Positions 27,901 through 36,674 of a DNA stretch of 64,000 nt are shown here, in pieces (the stretch's first letter is position 1; every line of letters starts with the position of its first letter). Below the pieces are notes generated by a model that was not told where the DNA came from, did no database searches, and was given only the letters and a program-made list of their open reading frames with translations. The stretch covers positions 1 through 64,000 of the forward strand of contig NZ_JNXI01000030.1 in the NCBI RefSeq assembly GCF_000717055.1. Direction: 5' to 3'. This DNA comes from Streptomyces iakyrus. GTDB lineage: Bacteria; Actinomycetota; Actinomycetes; Streptomycetales; Streptomycetaceae. The position numbers and the translations under genes were made by a program.

Positions 27901-28213
27901 GCATGCATGCCGTGATGTGGCCGGGGGCCAGGGCCTTGATAAGCGCCCGGGCGGTGGCCGGGTATTCGAAGGTCAGATGCTCGGCGGTGATCACGGCCGG
28001 GGCGAGGAACACTGCGGCGCCGTCAGGGAGCCGGGCAGCTGCACGGGCCTCGGCGGGGGTGGTGGGCCACGGCTCTTCGAAGGGCAGCCAGCCGACCACG
28101 TCGCTTCGGCTGGCTGAGACGCGGTGCAGGAGTGCCGCGCCCAGCCACGGCCCGTCGCCGCCGGCGACGGGCGCGTTACGGCGGAGAGAAGAACGGATGC
28201 GATGCTGCCTCAT
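24981..28213 (-). CDS. E2-like/E1(ThiF)-JAB-patatin multidomain protein, with an apparent frameshift
   Basis: Three enzyme modules are clear in one frame. The E1 adenylation module has ILVLGAGALGAP, NVNPGIQARQPY and GHPKA (near 27530-27370), with the likely catalytic Cys in EPGCSDATF (~26960). The JAB module has ETGGMLLG and GLWHTHPHSAALPSATD (~26490-26440), a complete JAMM site. The patatin lipase module has AAFHLGCLRAL, GISGGS (nucleophile, ~26180) and DGG (~25650). Upstream, another frame carries HLLAPVHLLLGTPSRG after a helical domain, and the main frame resumes GYLGPRRTHLVAWHLPDF; adding one base to the C-run at 27771-27774 joins them, giving an E2-like N-terminal region from ATG 28213. 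E1 and JAB parts handle ubiquitin-like conjugation and deconjugation; patatins cleave membrane lipids and are effectors in CBASS. No nucleotidyltransferase gene is nearby. The patatin lacks the usual GGGxR loop, so its activity is doubtful. Confidence 0.75.
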
Positions 28214-28331
28214 CCGCTTCGTGCGATCGGTGCTTGCGGAGCCCGAACCCCGCCACGACGACACCGAAAATGACAGCAGGTGCGCTCGCGACGGCAGAAC
28301 CCCACAGTCTTTTCGCTTTGCCTGCTTGCAT
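28176..28331 (-). CDS. Possible 51-residue single-pass membrane protein
   Basis: Reads MQAGKAKRLWGSAVASAPAV then IFGVVVAGFGLRKHRSHEAD and ends SHPFFSPP. It has basic residues, one membrane helix, then a basic and acidic tail: a sensible small membrane protein. Its end overlaps the proposed start of the E2/E1/JAB/patatin gene by 38 bases, suggesting translational coupling. No good ribosome-binding site precedes the ATG, so it may be fortuitous. Confidence 0.4.
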   Translation of the reverse strand: MQAGKAKRLWGSAVASAPAVIFGVVVAGFGLRKHRSHEADEAASHPFFSPP

Positions 28332-28625
28332 TTCTTGCTGCAGTATGGCTGAAGAAAACGGCAGGCGAACTGCTGGCCAGCGCTGCAGTCAACGCGTGCC
28401 ATCCGCTGGGTGACAGGCAGCCAGGCGCTCTTGCCTCCTCACGCACAACGCCTCCCGAAGATCAGCCCCCCCCAGAACAGCATCGCGACACTGAACTCCC
28501 AAAGTGAGCGATTCTGTCGGCAATCTTGAGGTTCAATGATCATGTGCCTTGGCCAGAGGCGCCGGGGGAGGCAGCGGTCATCGAGGTATCGCTGGATCCT
28601 CGTCGCGGAGGCGGGGCCAGTAGAT
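28332..28625. other. Gene-free stretch between E1-JAB-patatin operon and integrase terminators
   Basis: Several open frames cross the stretch, but none gives family-like sequence. One of them contains a cysteine-rich segment (YCSKKCKQAKRKDC) resembling a small zinc knuckle; it overlaps the coding frame of the 51-residue protein and is not supported. The promoter of the E1-JAB-patatin operon should lie here. Confidence 0.35.
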
Positions 28626-28650
28626 GGTCCGGATGACCAGCATCCGGACC
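28626..28650 (-). terminator. Perfect ten-base hairpin downstream of the integrase
   Basis: GGTCCGGATG (28626-28635) and CATCCGGACC (28641-28650) with loop ACCAG. It is one of two hairpins downstream of the integrase stop and may also be part of the attachment region. Confidence 0.5.
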
Positions 28651-28677
28651 GTACCGGGCCAACACTCACGTGCAGTA

Positions 28678-28710
28678 TTGAGGCCACCAACAGGTGGTTG
28701 GCGACCTCAA
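28678..28710 (-). terminator. Hairpin just after the integrase stop
   Basis: TTGAGG (28678-28683) pairs with CCTCAA (28705-28710), and inside it ACCAAC pairs with GTTGG, giving an interrupted stem 12 bases beyond the integrase stop codon. Position suggests a terminator. Confidence 0.5.
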
Positions 28711-28722
28711 GGCCGTGCTTTT

Positions 28723-30006
28723 CTATGCCGCGTCGACCATCGCTTCGAACTCGAGCGGCAGACTGAGCTCCGTCTCCAGGTTGAAGACGGCGTCCATGAC
28801 AGATCGCAGACGGTCCGGGGCGTCTGGCATGACGTGAGCGTAGGTTTGAAGGGTGATCTTCGGGTCCCGATGCCCAAGCCATTCAGCCATATCCGTCACG
28901 GGCACTCCTCTGGCGAGCCCAGCAGACGCAAAGAAGTGGCGCAGCCAGTGCGTTGTGATCTCCCTTGTGATCCCCGCGGCTTTCCTGGCGTTGCGCCACA
29001 GTCGATCCACGAGCGAGTACATGAGGATGTTGGTGCGCCCGACATTGGCGAAGAGGTAATCGCCCTCCATGCGGTTCAGTCCCTTCTCTACACGGAAGGT
29101 GCCGTACAACCGCAGGTGCTCCTTCACCTTCGCCTCGATCGTTCGTGGAAGCGGCACAGCACGCCCTTCATCGTGGTCGCGCCACTTGAGGTGGCGGATA
29201 GTGTGGGCGCGGCCGCGGCCCTTGGTGATGGCCTTCTGTCGCTTGGTCTTCGGGTCCTCGTTCGCTCCGTCCTGCGTGATCTGACGATCCACGTACAGAA
29301 TGCCGGCCTCGAAGTCGAACTGCTGTAGGGTCACCGCCGTGGCCTCGCCGATCCGTAGACCGCAACCCGCCATGAGCCAAACGAGCAGCTGATACGGGCC
29401 GGGCAGGTGAGTCGCTATCGCTTCGATCTCGGCCAATGTCGGAAGCCGGATAGTCTTCTTCGCCCTACGCTTGACGCGCTGGCGGCCAGCCCGTACGTGG
29501 TGGCACGGGTTCTTGGTTATGTACTCGTTGGCGATGGCGAAGCTGAAGACACCCGCGAGAGTCTCATAGCGATTGATCGCCGTACTCTCCTCATAACCAC
29601 GTTCTTCCACCATCCACTTCAGCCACGAGTTGAGATGCTTGGGCTTGACGGCACCGATGGCAGTGGCCCCAAAGTAGGGCTCCACGTGGAGGCGAAGGCT
29701 CGTCTCGTACTGGTACCGCGTTCCATTGACCCGGCTTCCTGAGTCGATGAACTCGCGGTAAACCGTCACGAGAGGAACAAGCAGACCCGTGGGGGCGATA
29801 TAGGTTCCGAGGTCCTTTTCCCGCTCTACCTTGACGGCAAAAGAATCAGCGGCCCCCTTCTTCTCAAACGACTTCTCTCTCTGCCGTCCGCCCCGCCCAC
29901 CCGGCTCCCGATAGCGCACTGTCCAAGGGTGGCCACAGCGAGAAGCAGTACAGGGATAGCTACCACTCTTCGCGTCTTCCTTGCATTTTTGGAAAACCCG
30001 AGCCAA
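28723..30006 (-). CDS. int: Tyrosine-type site-specific integrase
   Basis: 427 residues. The C-terminal catalytic domain has the expected order: GCGLRIGEATAV with the first Arg (~residue 217), a lysine-rich beta-hairpin region, HWLRHFFAS (HxxR, ~residue 353), then WLGHRDPKITLQTYAHVM with the Tyr nucleophile. The N-terminal part has an arm-binding-like basic region (YRYREPGGRGGRQREKSFE-like) and a SAM-like core-binding domain. This is the integrase type of actinobacterial integrative elements and phages. A small excisionase-like gene lies 46 bases upstream on the same strand. Base composition here is visibly less GC-rich than the surroundings, a sign of transfer. The attachment site was not identified. 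Confidence 0.92.
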   Translation of the reverse strand: MARVFQKCKEDAKSGSYPCTASRCGHPWTVRYREPGGRGGRQREKSFEKKGAADSFAVKVEREKDLGTYIAPTGLLVPLVTVYREFIDSGSRVNGTRYQYETSLRLHVEPYFGATAIGAVKPKHLNSWLKWMVEERGYEESTAINRYETLAGVFSFAIANEYITKNPCHHVRAGRQRVKRRAKKTIRLPTLAEIEAIATHLPGPYQLLVWLMAGCGLRIGEATAVTLQQFDFEAGILYVDRQITQDGANEDPKTKRQKAITKGRGRAHTIRHLKWRDHDEGRAVPLPRTIEAKVKEHLRLYGTFRVEKGLNRMEGDYLFANVGRTNILMYSLVDRLWRNARKAAGITREITTHWLRHFFASAGLARGVPVTDMAEWLGHRDPKITLQTYAHVMPDAPDRLRSVMDAVFNLETELSLPLEFEAMVDAA

Positions 30007-30052
30007 CTATCGGACCGCCCACCAGTCCACTGACCTAATATGTTGCATCAAA

Positions 30053-30235
30053 TTACCCATATCTCCTTTCCAGATACGCGACGATGTCGCGCTCACGAAA
30101 TCTAAGAAGTCGGCCGACCTTTTGGGGTCGCAGACCCCAAGATCGATACTTGTTTTTGATCGTCGACTCGCTGACCTTCAACCAATCAGCCACTTCAGCC
30201 GGTGTAAGAAGCCGATAACTTCCACCTTGCGTCAA
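30053..30235 (-). CDS. xis: Excisionase-like winged-helix DNA-binding protein
   Basis: 60 residues from TTG 30235, preferred because GTAGGAG lies five bases upstream; ATG 30256 would add seven residues. The sequence LLTPAEVADWLKVSESTIKN then WGLRPQKVGRLLRFRERDIV is the MerR/AlpA-like HTH of small excisionases and of element-borne regulators. It sits directly upstream of the integrase on the same strand, the normal Xis-Int arrangement. It would bend attachment-site DNA or control int transcription. Confidence 0.85.
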   Translation of the reverse strand: MTQGGSYRLLTPAEVADWLKVSESTIKNKYRSWGLRPQKVGRLLRFRERDIVAYLERRYG

Positions 30236-30256
30236 GATCGCTCCTACCATCACCAC

Positions 30257-31039
30257 TGTAAAGATCAGCCGGACAAGGGGTTCCGTCTTTCTCGCTGAAG
30301 GATGCGGGACGGCAGCGCCAGCGATCGTCCCGTCGCAACGTCCATTAGGGAAGCAGCAGAAGGTGCTCTTCCTATGCGTGGACTGCGCCGCTCTAGTGCG
30401 CCCGTAACGACTCCCTTGTCAAGGACGACTAATCCGGACTCCCTCAATGGTCGTCACGATCGCCGGTTTGGCCAACCGGCGATCGTGGTCTATGTTGCGA
30501 TCGCGCTACGCTGGGCGCTCCGCCCCCAGTTGCTAGTCACACCCCGCAGGGACTAGGTGTTGGCAGTGCGCGTGTTTTGTTTCGGGACTGAATAGGGTGG
30601 AGGCAACCAGCGGAACGGATCGGAGGCGTGCGTCGACATGAGGCAGCTCCTCATCGGGTCACGCCGTGGGCCGCTTATCGACCTCGCGGTTCGGGGGTGT
30701 TGTACGTTGACATAGCCCCAGGAGAGGGTTCCAGTCTTTCGGGACTCTTTCTCGTCTGCCGTGGGCGAATGCCAGTGAGCCTGGCGCTACCCGGGGAGCG
30801 CCTGAACAGCCGTGCGCCGCCGTGGGTCTCGGCCCCGGCGGAGCCGGGCCAGCGCGGCTGCGGAGAACCAGGACATCGCGGGGGTCCGGCGTGAGCTATC
30901 TTCCACGAGTCCCGATGAGTACGCCCGATGGTCGATTCAAGCTGAGGCCCGATCCCGGGGAGGACCTCCCGGGAATCGGCCGGCGTGGACCGTCAGCCGT
31001 CGATCGGGGCGGAGGCAGTCGTCAACGCAGCTTGTCGCC
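30257..31039. other. Gene-free stretch upstream of xis/int
   Basis: No credible gene on either strand. It holds a perfect 14-base inverted repeat at 30455-30487 and must hold the xis/int promoter. No tRNA and no repeat of the rnpB 3' end was found here, although one element boundary is expected on this side. The right part passes into the decayed regulator at 31040. Confidence 0.4.
30455..30487. repeat. Perfect 14-base inverted repeat
   Basis: CACGATCGCCGGTT (30455-30468) and AACCGGCGATCGTG (30474-30487) with loop TGGCC, about 220 bases upstream of the xis start. It could be a terminator protecting the int region, an operator, or a recombination site. Confidence 0.6.
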
Positions 31040-31691
31040 AGCCACTGCTCGACGACGGAGATGTGAACGGTCGCGCAGAGACGACGAGCAGCGCGTCGCG
31101 GGCCTGGAGTGCGCGGAGGATCTCCTCGTGGTCCTGGTGGCACTGTTCAGCGCATCACGGGTGCGGCTGCCTCGGACGATGCGAACCCGTTGGGTGCGGG
31201 TGGAGAGCACCTGCAGGAGCATGGAGAGCACCGGGTTGCCGACGGCTTCGACGATGCGCAGGTGGAAGGCGATGTCGTGGGCGACGAAGTCCTCGACGCT
31301 GACGGCAGAGCGGCACCGGTCGAGGATGTCACGGAGTTCCTGCAGGCCATGCGGTTGCAGCACGGCCGCGGCCAGTCCGGTCGCCTGGGTTCGAGCAGTC
31401 TGCGTACCTGGAGCAGTTGCAGGCGGCGCGGCCCTGGGAGACGTCTTCGGCAATGGACAGTGTCTCGAGGAGGAGGGGGGTTCCAGGCTCGAGAAGGTTG
31501 GTGCCGTCGCCCGGCCTGCTGACCAGGATCCGCATGGCGGTCAGGGCGCGGACGGCTGCGCGCAACGAGTTGCGGGACAGGCCGAGTTGTCGGTCCAGGA
31601 CGTCCTCCTTGGGCAGGCGGGTGCCGGGCGCGAGTTCGCCGGCGACGATCATCGCCTTGATCTTGTCCATCGCCTCGTCCGTCAGTGCCAC
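31040..31691 (-). pseudogene. GntR/FadR (FCD) family regulator, frameshifted
   Basis: From the ATG at 31691 the frame gives the winged helix: DKIKAMIVAGELAPGTRLPK and LGLSRNSLRAAVRALTAMRI. Near 31430 the family sequence moves to a second frame (GLAAAVLQPHGLQELRDIL... DFVAHDIAFHLRIVEAVGNP, the FCD ligand domain) and after ~31165 to a third (CHQDHEEILRALQARDAL). At least two frameshifts break it, so it is a pseudogene. It followed a sugar permease, now also broken, whose operon it may once have controlled. Confidence 0.75.
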
Positions 31692-31736
31692 GAGGGTGCC
31701 TCTTGTGTGTGGGGCGGAGCCGCCGCGAACCGGCCT

Positions 31737-32776
31737 CTACTCCTGCTTCTCGCCGGAGGCGAAGAGGGAGATGATCAGGGCGACGATGATGATCGCACCG
31801 TTGAGGAACTGGTTCCACAGGGGCGGTACACCCACCAGAGTCATGACGTTGACGACCAGTTGGAGCGTGAGCAGACCGGTGAGGGCGCCCGAAGACGGAG
31901 CCCTTGCCGCCGTTGAGGCTGGCGCCGCCGATGACGGTCGCGGCGAAGACCGGAAGATCCAGCCGCTGCCCTGGGTGGCGGAGATGGAGCCGTAGTGTCC
32001 GCTGTAGAGGATGCCGGCGAACGCGGCGAGCAGACTGCCGATGATCAGCACCACCCAGGCGATGCGGTCGATGCGGATGCCCGCCGTGCGGGCGACCTCC
32101 GCGTTGCCTCCGATCGCGTACAGCGCGCCCGTGCCGAAGCCACGCCAACGCGCTGCCGCCCACCGCGAACAGTAACGCGCAGCTCCAGATCGCGGCCGGG
32201 ACGCCCAGTCAGGATGCCTTGCCCAGGTAGGTGAACGAAGAGGGCAACTCCACTATGGACTGGCCGTCGGAGAGAGCCACCTGGAGGCCTTCAGCATGGT
32301 CAGGGCGCCGAGGGTGACGATGAAGCCGTTGAGGCGCAGTTTGAGGATGAGGAAGCCGTTGATGGCGCCGCTCACCGCGCCGACCAGGAGGCAAAGCGGG
32401 ACCGCCGTCCATTCGGGGAACAGCCCGAGGCCCATGAACCGCCCGTCGCTGGAGGGCAGCATGAGCCCCACGGCGATGACTGGAGCCACACCGATGGTCG
32501 ACTCCAGGTACAGGCCCATCCGTCCGCAGATGAGGATGAAGGTGGTGGCGAGGACGAGCAGGCTCAGCTCGGCGGACTGCTGGGCGACGCCGATGAGGTT
32601 GTCGGCGGTGAGGAAGGCCGGCGAGACGATGAACCCGATCAGCTTCAGCACGAGGATGGCCGGGCCAGGGACCGTTCACGGAAGCGGCCGAGGTCGACCC
32701 AGCGGCGAGCGGTGTCCGCGGCGGCCGGCTCCGCCGCGCTCGCGGTGGGCGCGGTGAGATCTGTGGTGGCGGACAT
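31737..32776 (-). pseudogene. Sugar ABC transporter permease (RbsC type), multiply frameshifted
   Basis: The ATG at 32776 begins MSATTDLTAP...RRWVDLGRF, then frames change several times. Recognisable permease segments are PAFLTADNLIGVAQQSAELS, then LLVLATTFILICGRMGLYLE, GAVSGAINGFLILKLRLNGF, PVFAATVIGGASLNGGKGSV and QLVVNVMTLVGVPPLWNQFL, ending FASGEKQE. This is the order of a ribose/xylose-type ABC permease. At least three frameshifts separate the pieces. No intact binding protein or ATPase gene is present in the window. Confidence 0.75.
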
Positions 32777-32890
32777 GACCCGCGACCGCCGTTGGCCGCC
32801 GCGTCAGCATACAAGAACAGAGTCGGCGCGCTTATCTTCGGCGCTGCCGACGCGCCTGCCCAGCTCGGCTGCAATGATTCCGACGAATTG

Positions 32891-33613
32891 CTACCGCTTC
32901 GCCCGCGCTTGCAGCGCGGGGATCTCAGCGATCTTGCTTTCATCGAGGTGATCCCAGAAGATTCCTCCTGGCCTTCGCGGCGAAGTGCAGGAAATGACCT
33001 CTTCCGGTGTGATGACCAGGTCGACGTTCACATCATGATCCGTAATCGGGATGGGGACGTCGATCACCTGTAGCGAGTGAACGGTGGTGACCACCAGCGT
33101 TTCTGCCCCGACGAGCCCGGCCTCCGTGAGGAGCGCGAACTCGAGGTCCGAGTAGCCGGCCCCCTTACCGATACGGGCACCGTCCCGATTGACGGCCACA
33201 CTACCCAGGACCACAACGTCCACCGGCCGCAGGCCGTCGACCTCGACAGTGGGTGCGATCCTGGCCGCTACCTTGCTGGTCGCAGCCTCGATCGCCGGCA
33301 CCTGCAAGGCGGCGGGGTCGAGCAGGTAGAACGGCTTGGCGGAGGCCAGCTTCGGCACGGCCATGTAGACGAGCTTGCCCTCCTCCAAGGCGCGCGCACG
33401 TACCGCCAGCTGGGCCTTGTCCGGCACGGCCTTGACGACTCCGGCCTGCTTCCAGTGCTCCAGCTCAGCCAGCCTGGCGGCGGCTTCCTCTGAGCCCCGG
33501 AAGTTCGGGATGCGGCCATGGGCGGTGTCGTCGTACACCGCGCCGGCCGCGTCGAGCGCGTTCCACACCTGGGTCCGTACGAGTTGCTTGGCATCGTCTT
33601 GCATTGCAGGCAC
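32891..33613 (-). CDS. 5-formyltetrahydrofolate cyclo-ligase (MTHFS) family protein
   Basis: 240 residues from GTG 33613, chosen for GAGGAG seven bases upstream; ATG 33604 is the alternative. Sequence such as VWNALDAAGAV, IPNFRGSEEAAARLAELEHW, VKAVPDKAQLAVR, VLGSVAVNRDGARIGKGAGY and SDLEFALL fits the MTHFS fold, with GARIGKGAGYSDLE as the family's characteristic loop. The classical enzyme makes 5,10-methenyl-THF from 5-formyl-THF with ATP; this branch is divergent and its substrate is uncertain. It starts 18 bases after the stop of the XRE-TPR regulator at 33631, so the two are probably co-transcribed. Confidence 0.75.
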   Translation of the reverse strand: MPAMQDDAKQLVRTQVWNALDAAGAVYDDTAHGRIPNFRGSEEAAARLAELEHWKQAGVVKAVPDKAQLAVRARALEEGKLVYMAVPKLASAKPFYLLDPAALQVPAIEAATSKVAARIAPTVEVDGLRPVDVVVLGSVAVNRDGARIGKGAGYSDLEFALLTEAGLVGAETLVVTTVHSLQVIDVPIPITDHDVNVDLVITPEEVISCTSPRRPGGIFWDHLDESKIAEIPALQARAKR

Positions 33614-33630
33614 CCAGGTTCTCCTCACTC

Positions 33631-34797
33631 CTACGCCGTCGTCATGAGAGCGAACAGCCGGTCGTGGACGTCGGCGACGATTCGCTCGTGCCGCCAGGGC
33701 CCCAGCTCACGAGCAGCGCCGAAGACCACGTTCAGTCCTCCGCCGCCCCGTGTCTTCTCCAACTCGGTGATGGCTTCGGACAGCGTAGTCACAGCACCGT
33801 CGATTTCGCCCTGGCGGATGTAGGCGAGCGTAAGGTTTCCCAGAACGATCGCGCGTGACTTCCGACGATCTTGCAGTTCTGTAGCGGTCGCCTCAAGGAA
33901 CTTCTGTGCGCGCCGGTGCTGTCCCAGTGAGAGGTAGCACGACCCGGCCAAGCGGCCGAACTGAGTCGAGGACACGAGATCGGCGGCCGCGTCCATCCCG
34001 TCCGTCTGTTCCAGCTGCTGCTGGGCCTGGGCAAGGGCCCTCTCGCAGTCGCTCGCCTCGCCGAGCATGGCGTGCGCCTCGCCGGCATGGAGGTATGCCA
34101 GCCCGGTGACGGCTGGGCTGGTAGTCCGAGCCGTGTCGGCTGCCCGGAGGGCCAGGTCCAGGCCGCTCCGCGGGTCCTGGGCGCCGTAGAGCTCGACGTA
34201 ACACCTCCGCAGGAGCGCACGTCCTTCGAGGGTGTGATCTCGCAGGCGCCGCGCGACCACGACGCTCTCATCGTAGAAGCCACGTGCTGTGGCGTGGTCT
34301 CGCCTCTGTGAGGCGTCCCAGACGAGTTGTCCCATGAGTGTGAGCGCGTCCGCTTGGAGGGCGAGAAGCTCTCTCTCCGCTCGCCCACGCGTGCCCTTCC
34401 GCGCCATGAGGGTGATCAGGCTGAGCTGCTCTCCCCCCTTCGCCAGCAGGCTCGCCGACGGGGCCTGATCGTACGAGGCTGCGAGCTCGTCGTACTCTCG
34501 CCGGAGCTCCGCCACAGACGTGAGGTCGACCTGGGCAGGGCCGGAAGGCATCGGCTCGCGAAGCATGGCGCGCTCATGCGCCCGGTCGGTCTCCTGCTCC
34601 AACAATTCGACGAGTTCGGTGACCGACACCCCGAGCATCTCAGCGAGGCGTGGACGCATCCAGGGCTGTGGGGACGCCGTGCCCGCCTCCCAGCGCACGA
34701 CAGTGGAGCGATCCACGCCGAGGTGTTCGGCCAGGCCCTCCTGCGTCAGACCCATCGCTTGGCGCCGCTGGGCAAGCCTCTGCCGTCTGCGTGCCAT
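33631..34797 (-). CDS. XRE-family HTH regulator with TPR domain
   Basis: 388 residues. The N-terminal HTH reads RRQAMGLTQEGLAEHLGVDR then STVVRWEAGTASPQPWMRPR, a textbook XRE motif (residues ~12-50). The remaining ~300 residues are TPR-like helical pairs (ATARGFYDESVVVARRL..., SGLDLALRAADTAR..., GLAYLHAGEAHAMLGEA). Streptomyces has many such XRE-TPR proteins; TPR parts probably sense a peptide or partner. It is upstream of, and close to, the MTHFS-like gene. Its target genes are unknown. Confidence 0.88.
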   Translation of the reverse strand: MARRRQRLAQRRQAMGLTQEGLAEHLGVDRSTVVRWEAGTASPQPWMRPRLAEMLGVSVTELVELLEQETDRAHERAMLREPMPSGPAQVDLTSVAELRREYDELAASYDQAPSASLLAKGGEQLSLITLMARKGTRGRAERELLALQADALTLMGQLVWDASQRRDHATARGFYDESVVVARRLRDHTLEGRALLRRCYVELYGAQDPRSGLDLALRAADTARTTSPAVTGLAYLHAGEAHAMLGEASDCERALAQAQQQLEQTDGMDAAADLVSSTQFGRLAGSCYLSLGQHRRAQKFLEATATELQDRRKSRAIVLGNLTLAYIRQGEIDGAVTTLSEAITELEKTRGGGGLNVVFGAARELGPWRHERIVADVHDRLFALMTTA

Positions 34798-35006
34798 GTC
34801 ATAGACCCCCGAATTCCTTCATCGTCCAGGACCGGGCAGACACCCAGGTCATGCCCGTCGATGCAACATGGATGCATCACCAGCGCATCAAATCTGCTCT
34901 GGCAAGGCAGGAGTTGGCCCGGTTCTCTGGAGTTCCACATTCCATCCGACGAAGGACCGTGACGGTGTTGGGCCCACGTGCTGATGCCAGCGAGCGCGCC
35001 ATCAGG

Positions 35007-36200
35007 TCAGGCCGCCATCTCGCAGCGCAGGCGATCCAGAGCCCGTGCGGCGGTGTCGTGTATCTCGGGCAGATGGCCCGTGGCCGTGCGCATGATGCGC
35101 TGAAGCTGATGCGGAAGTCTCTGCACCACCGCCTCCCGTACCGCCATGTCCAGGGACTCCACCGCGCCGCTGCGGTCGTCGGCAAGCAGCTGCACGTGCC
35201 CGACTGTCACCAGTTCGATCACTCGCCACTGGGGCGCAACCGTCGTTGTGAGCACCGGGGTCTGCTCGACCAGCCGTATGGCCGTATCGACCCGCCCAGT
35301 GGCGATCAGTCCACGGAGCCAGATCTCATGCAGCGAGAACGGGTTGAACAGGCTGGTGTGATCCACCGAGGAAAGCAAGTCTTCCGTCTCACGCATCACT
35401 CTGTCGAACAGCTCGGCGTTGCCCAACGCGCCAGCCGCCCGGGCCAACAGCGGCAGGACGGCGGCGCGGGCGTCGTTGTCCGGCGCGAGGGCAGCGGCGC
35501 GGCACAGTCGTTCCACTGCGGCGCCCGCGAGGCGTGCCTTGCGCAGTTCGTTCCCGTGCATCCGCAGGGCGTACGACGTCAGCGCCGGCTCCTCGAAGTA
35601 CTCGACGAGATCCAGGCACTTGGCCGTCCAACGGGCCGCCGTACTCAGTCTCTCTTCCGGGAGGACGTTGCCCAGCGCGACACCGAGCCCTACTCGGGCA
35701 CGGGCGAGCAGGTGGAGGACGTCTCGCTCGGTATGCCCGTCCTCAACACGGGCTTCGAGCCGGGCGACCAACGGCCAGAGTTCGGAGACGGCCTCCGCTG
35801 CATGCCCAGACTGCCTGGCGATCTCGGCGAGCCGAACGGTGGACTCGCCAAACTGCAGCATGGCCCGGTGGTCTGTGTCGGCTACGTCCGTGACACCGAG
35901 AATGTGCGGCGGCAGGCGCAGGTACTCGCAGACGCAGCGCCGGGACCCTACGTCGTCCAGGCTGCGCTTCCCGAGTTCAAGCGCGGAGATATAGGTCTTG
36001 TCGTAGCCAAGGAGTTCGCCGAGCTCGGTCTGGTTCAGTCCGTGCACCCGCCTGTAGAAGCGCAGGACGGAGGCCAGGTCCCCTTTCGCCAGTACGAGTT
36101 CGGCCTGCGGTGTCGCCCAGTGCCACTGGGCGTGCTGGGCCGATGGGCGGGATCCTTTGCCGTTACGGCTTGGGCCCGCGGCGAGCTCTCCACCGACCAT
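35007..36200 (-). CDS. XRE-family HTH regulator with TPR domain
   Basis: 397 residues. HTH at about residues 44-80 ([20 protein letters not shown] then [20 protein letters not shown]), then a helical TPR-like domain ([31 protein letters not shown]...). Not closely similar to the regulator at 33631, though built the same way. It begins six bases after the stop of the Nudix gene at 36207-36674, so the pair forms an operon in which the regulator may control or respond to the hydrolase. The plus-strand frame opposite it is long but not family-like. Confidence 0.85.
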   Translation of the reverse strand: MVGGELAAGPSRNGKGSRPSAQHAQWHWATPQAELVLAKGDLASVLRFYRRVHGLNQTELGELLGYDKTYISALELGKRSLDDVGSRRCVCEYLRLPPHILGVTDVADTDHRAMLQFGESTVRLAEIARQSGHAAEAVSELWPLVARLEARVEDGHTERDVLHLLARARVGLGVALGNVLPEERLSTAARWTAKCLDLVEYFEEPALTSYALRMHGNELRKARLAGAAVERLCRAAALAPDNDARAAVLPLLARAAGALGNAELFDRVMRETEDLLSSVDHTSLFNPFSLHEIWLRGLIATGRVDTAIRLVEQTPVLTTTVAPQWRVIELVTVGHVQLLADDRSGAVESLDMAVREAVVQRLPHQLQRIMRTATGHLPEIHDTAARALDRLRCEMAA

Positions 36201-36206
36201 GGCTGG

Positions 36207-36674
36207 CTACATCCGCTCGTAGTCGTCAAGGCCGACGGCGTCGCGCCGGTACCACGTGGTCACGGCCTGCTTGTAGCCCTCCGGCATGTTGAGAGTCGGT
36301 ACCTCCTCCGCGGTGAACATGCCGAGTTGCTTGTGTTCATGGCTGACGACGGGCGCTTGCTCGGGTGTGAGCACCGTGCAGCCATAGGTGACGATCAGAA
36401 CCTTCCGGCCGGGGACGGGCTCGTAGATCCACACCCCACCGTCGATCAGAGGTCCGGCTTTCACCACCCAGCCGGTCTCCTCGTGAATCTCTCGTTCCAC
36501 CGCCGCCTCCGGGCTGTCATCGGTGGGCACAGCGCCGTCGGGGTTCCCGATTTCCAGGCGCCCGCCGGGCAGTTCCCACTCCTCGCGCTCGTTCTTGAGC
36601 AACAGCACGCGATTCTGCGCGTCGAGGGCAACGCCCTTCACGGAGACAGGCCAGAGGGGCGGCGTGTACGTCAT
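36207..36674 (-). CDS. Nudix hydrolase
   Basis: 155 residues from ATG 36674, preceded by GAGGA. The Nudix box is GGRLEIGNPDGAVPTDDSPE then AAVEREIHEETGW; the REIHEETG part is canonical but about ten residues (NPDGAVPTDD) are inserted between the first and second halves compared with G-x5-E-x7-RE. Metal-binding Glu residues are present. Substrate is probably a nucleoside diphosphate derivative. Divergent from the TauD-like gene at 36843, with which it shares a 168-base control region, and upstream of an XRE regulator. Confidence 0.88.
   Translation of the reverse strand: MTYTPPLWPVSVKGVALDAQNRVLLLKNEREEWELPGGRLEIGNPDGAVPTDDSPEAAVEREIHEETGWVVKAGPLIDGGVWIYEPVPGRKVLIVTYGCTVLTPEQAPVVSHEHKQLGMFTAEEVPTLNMPEGYKQAVTTWYRRDAVGLDDYERM

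Noticed and set aside
26085..28352. Very long glycine/valine-rich plus-strand open frame
   Set aside because: Antisense shadow of the E1-JAB-patatin gene; low-complexity composition typical of the opposite strand of high-GC coding DNA.
28332..28402. Cysteine-rich zinc-knuckle-like segment YCSKKCKQAKRKDC
   Set aside because: It is in a frame that runs into the E2-like domain but upstream of the better-supported start at 28213, and it overlaps the coding frame of the small membrane protein; no independent support.
24981..30256. A complete CBASS operon
   Set aside because: Patatin, E1 and JAB modules are present, but no CD-NTase or cyclase-like sequence was found in either direction within the window.
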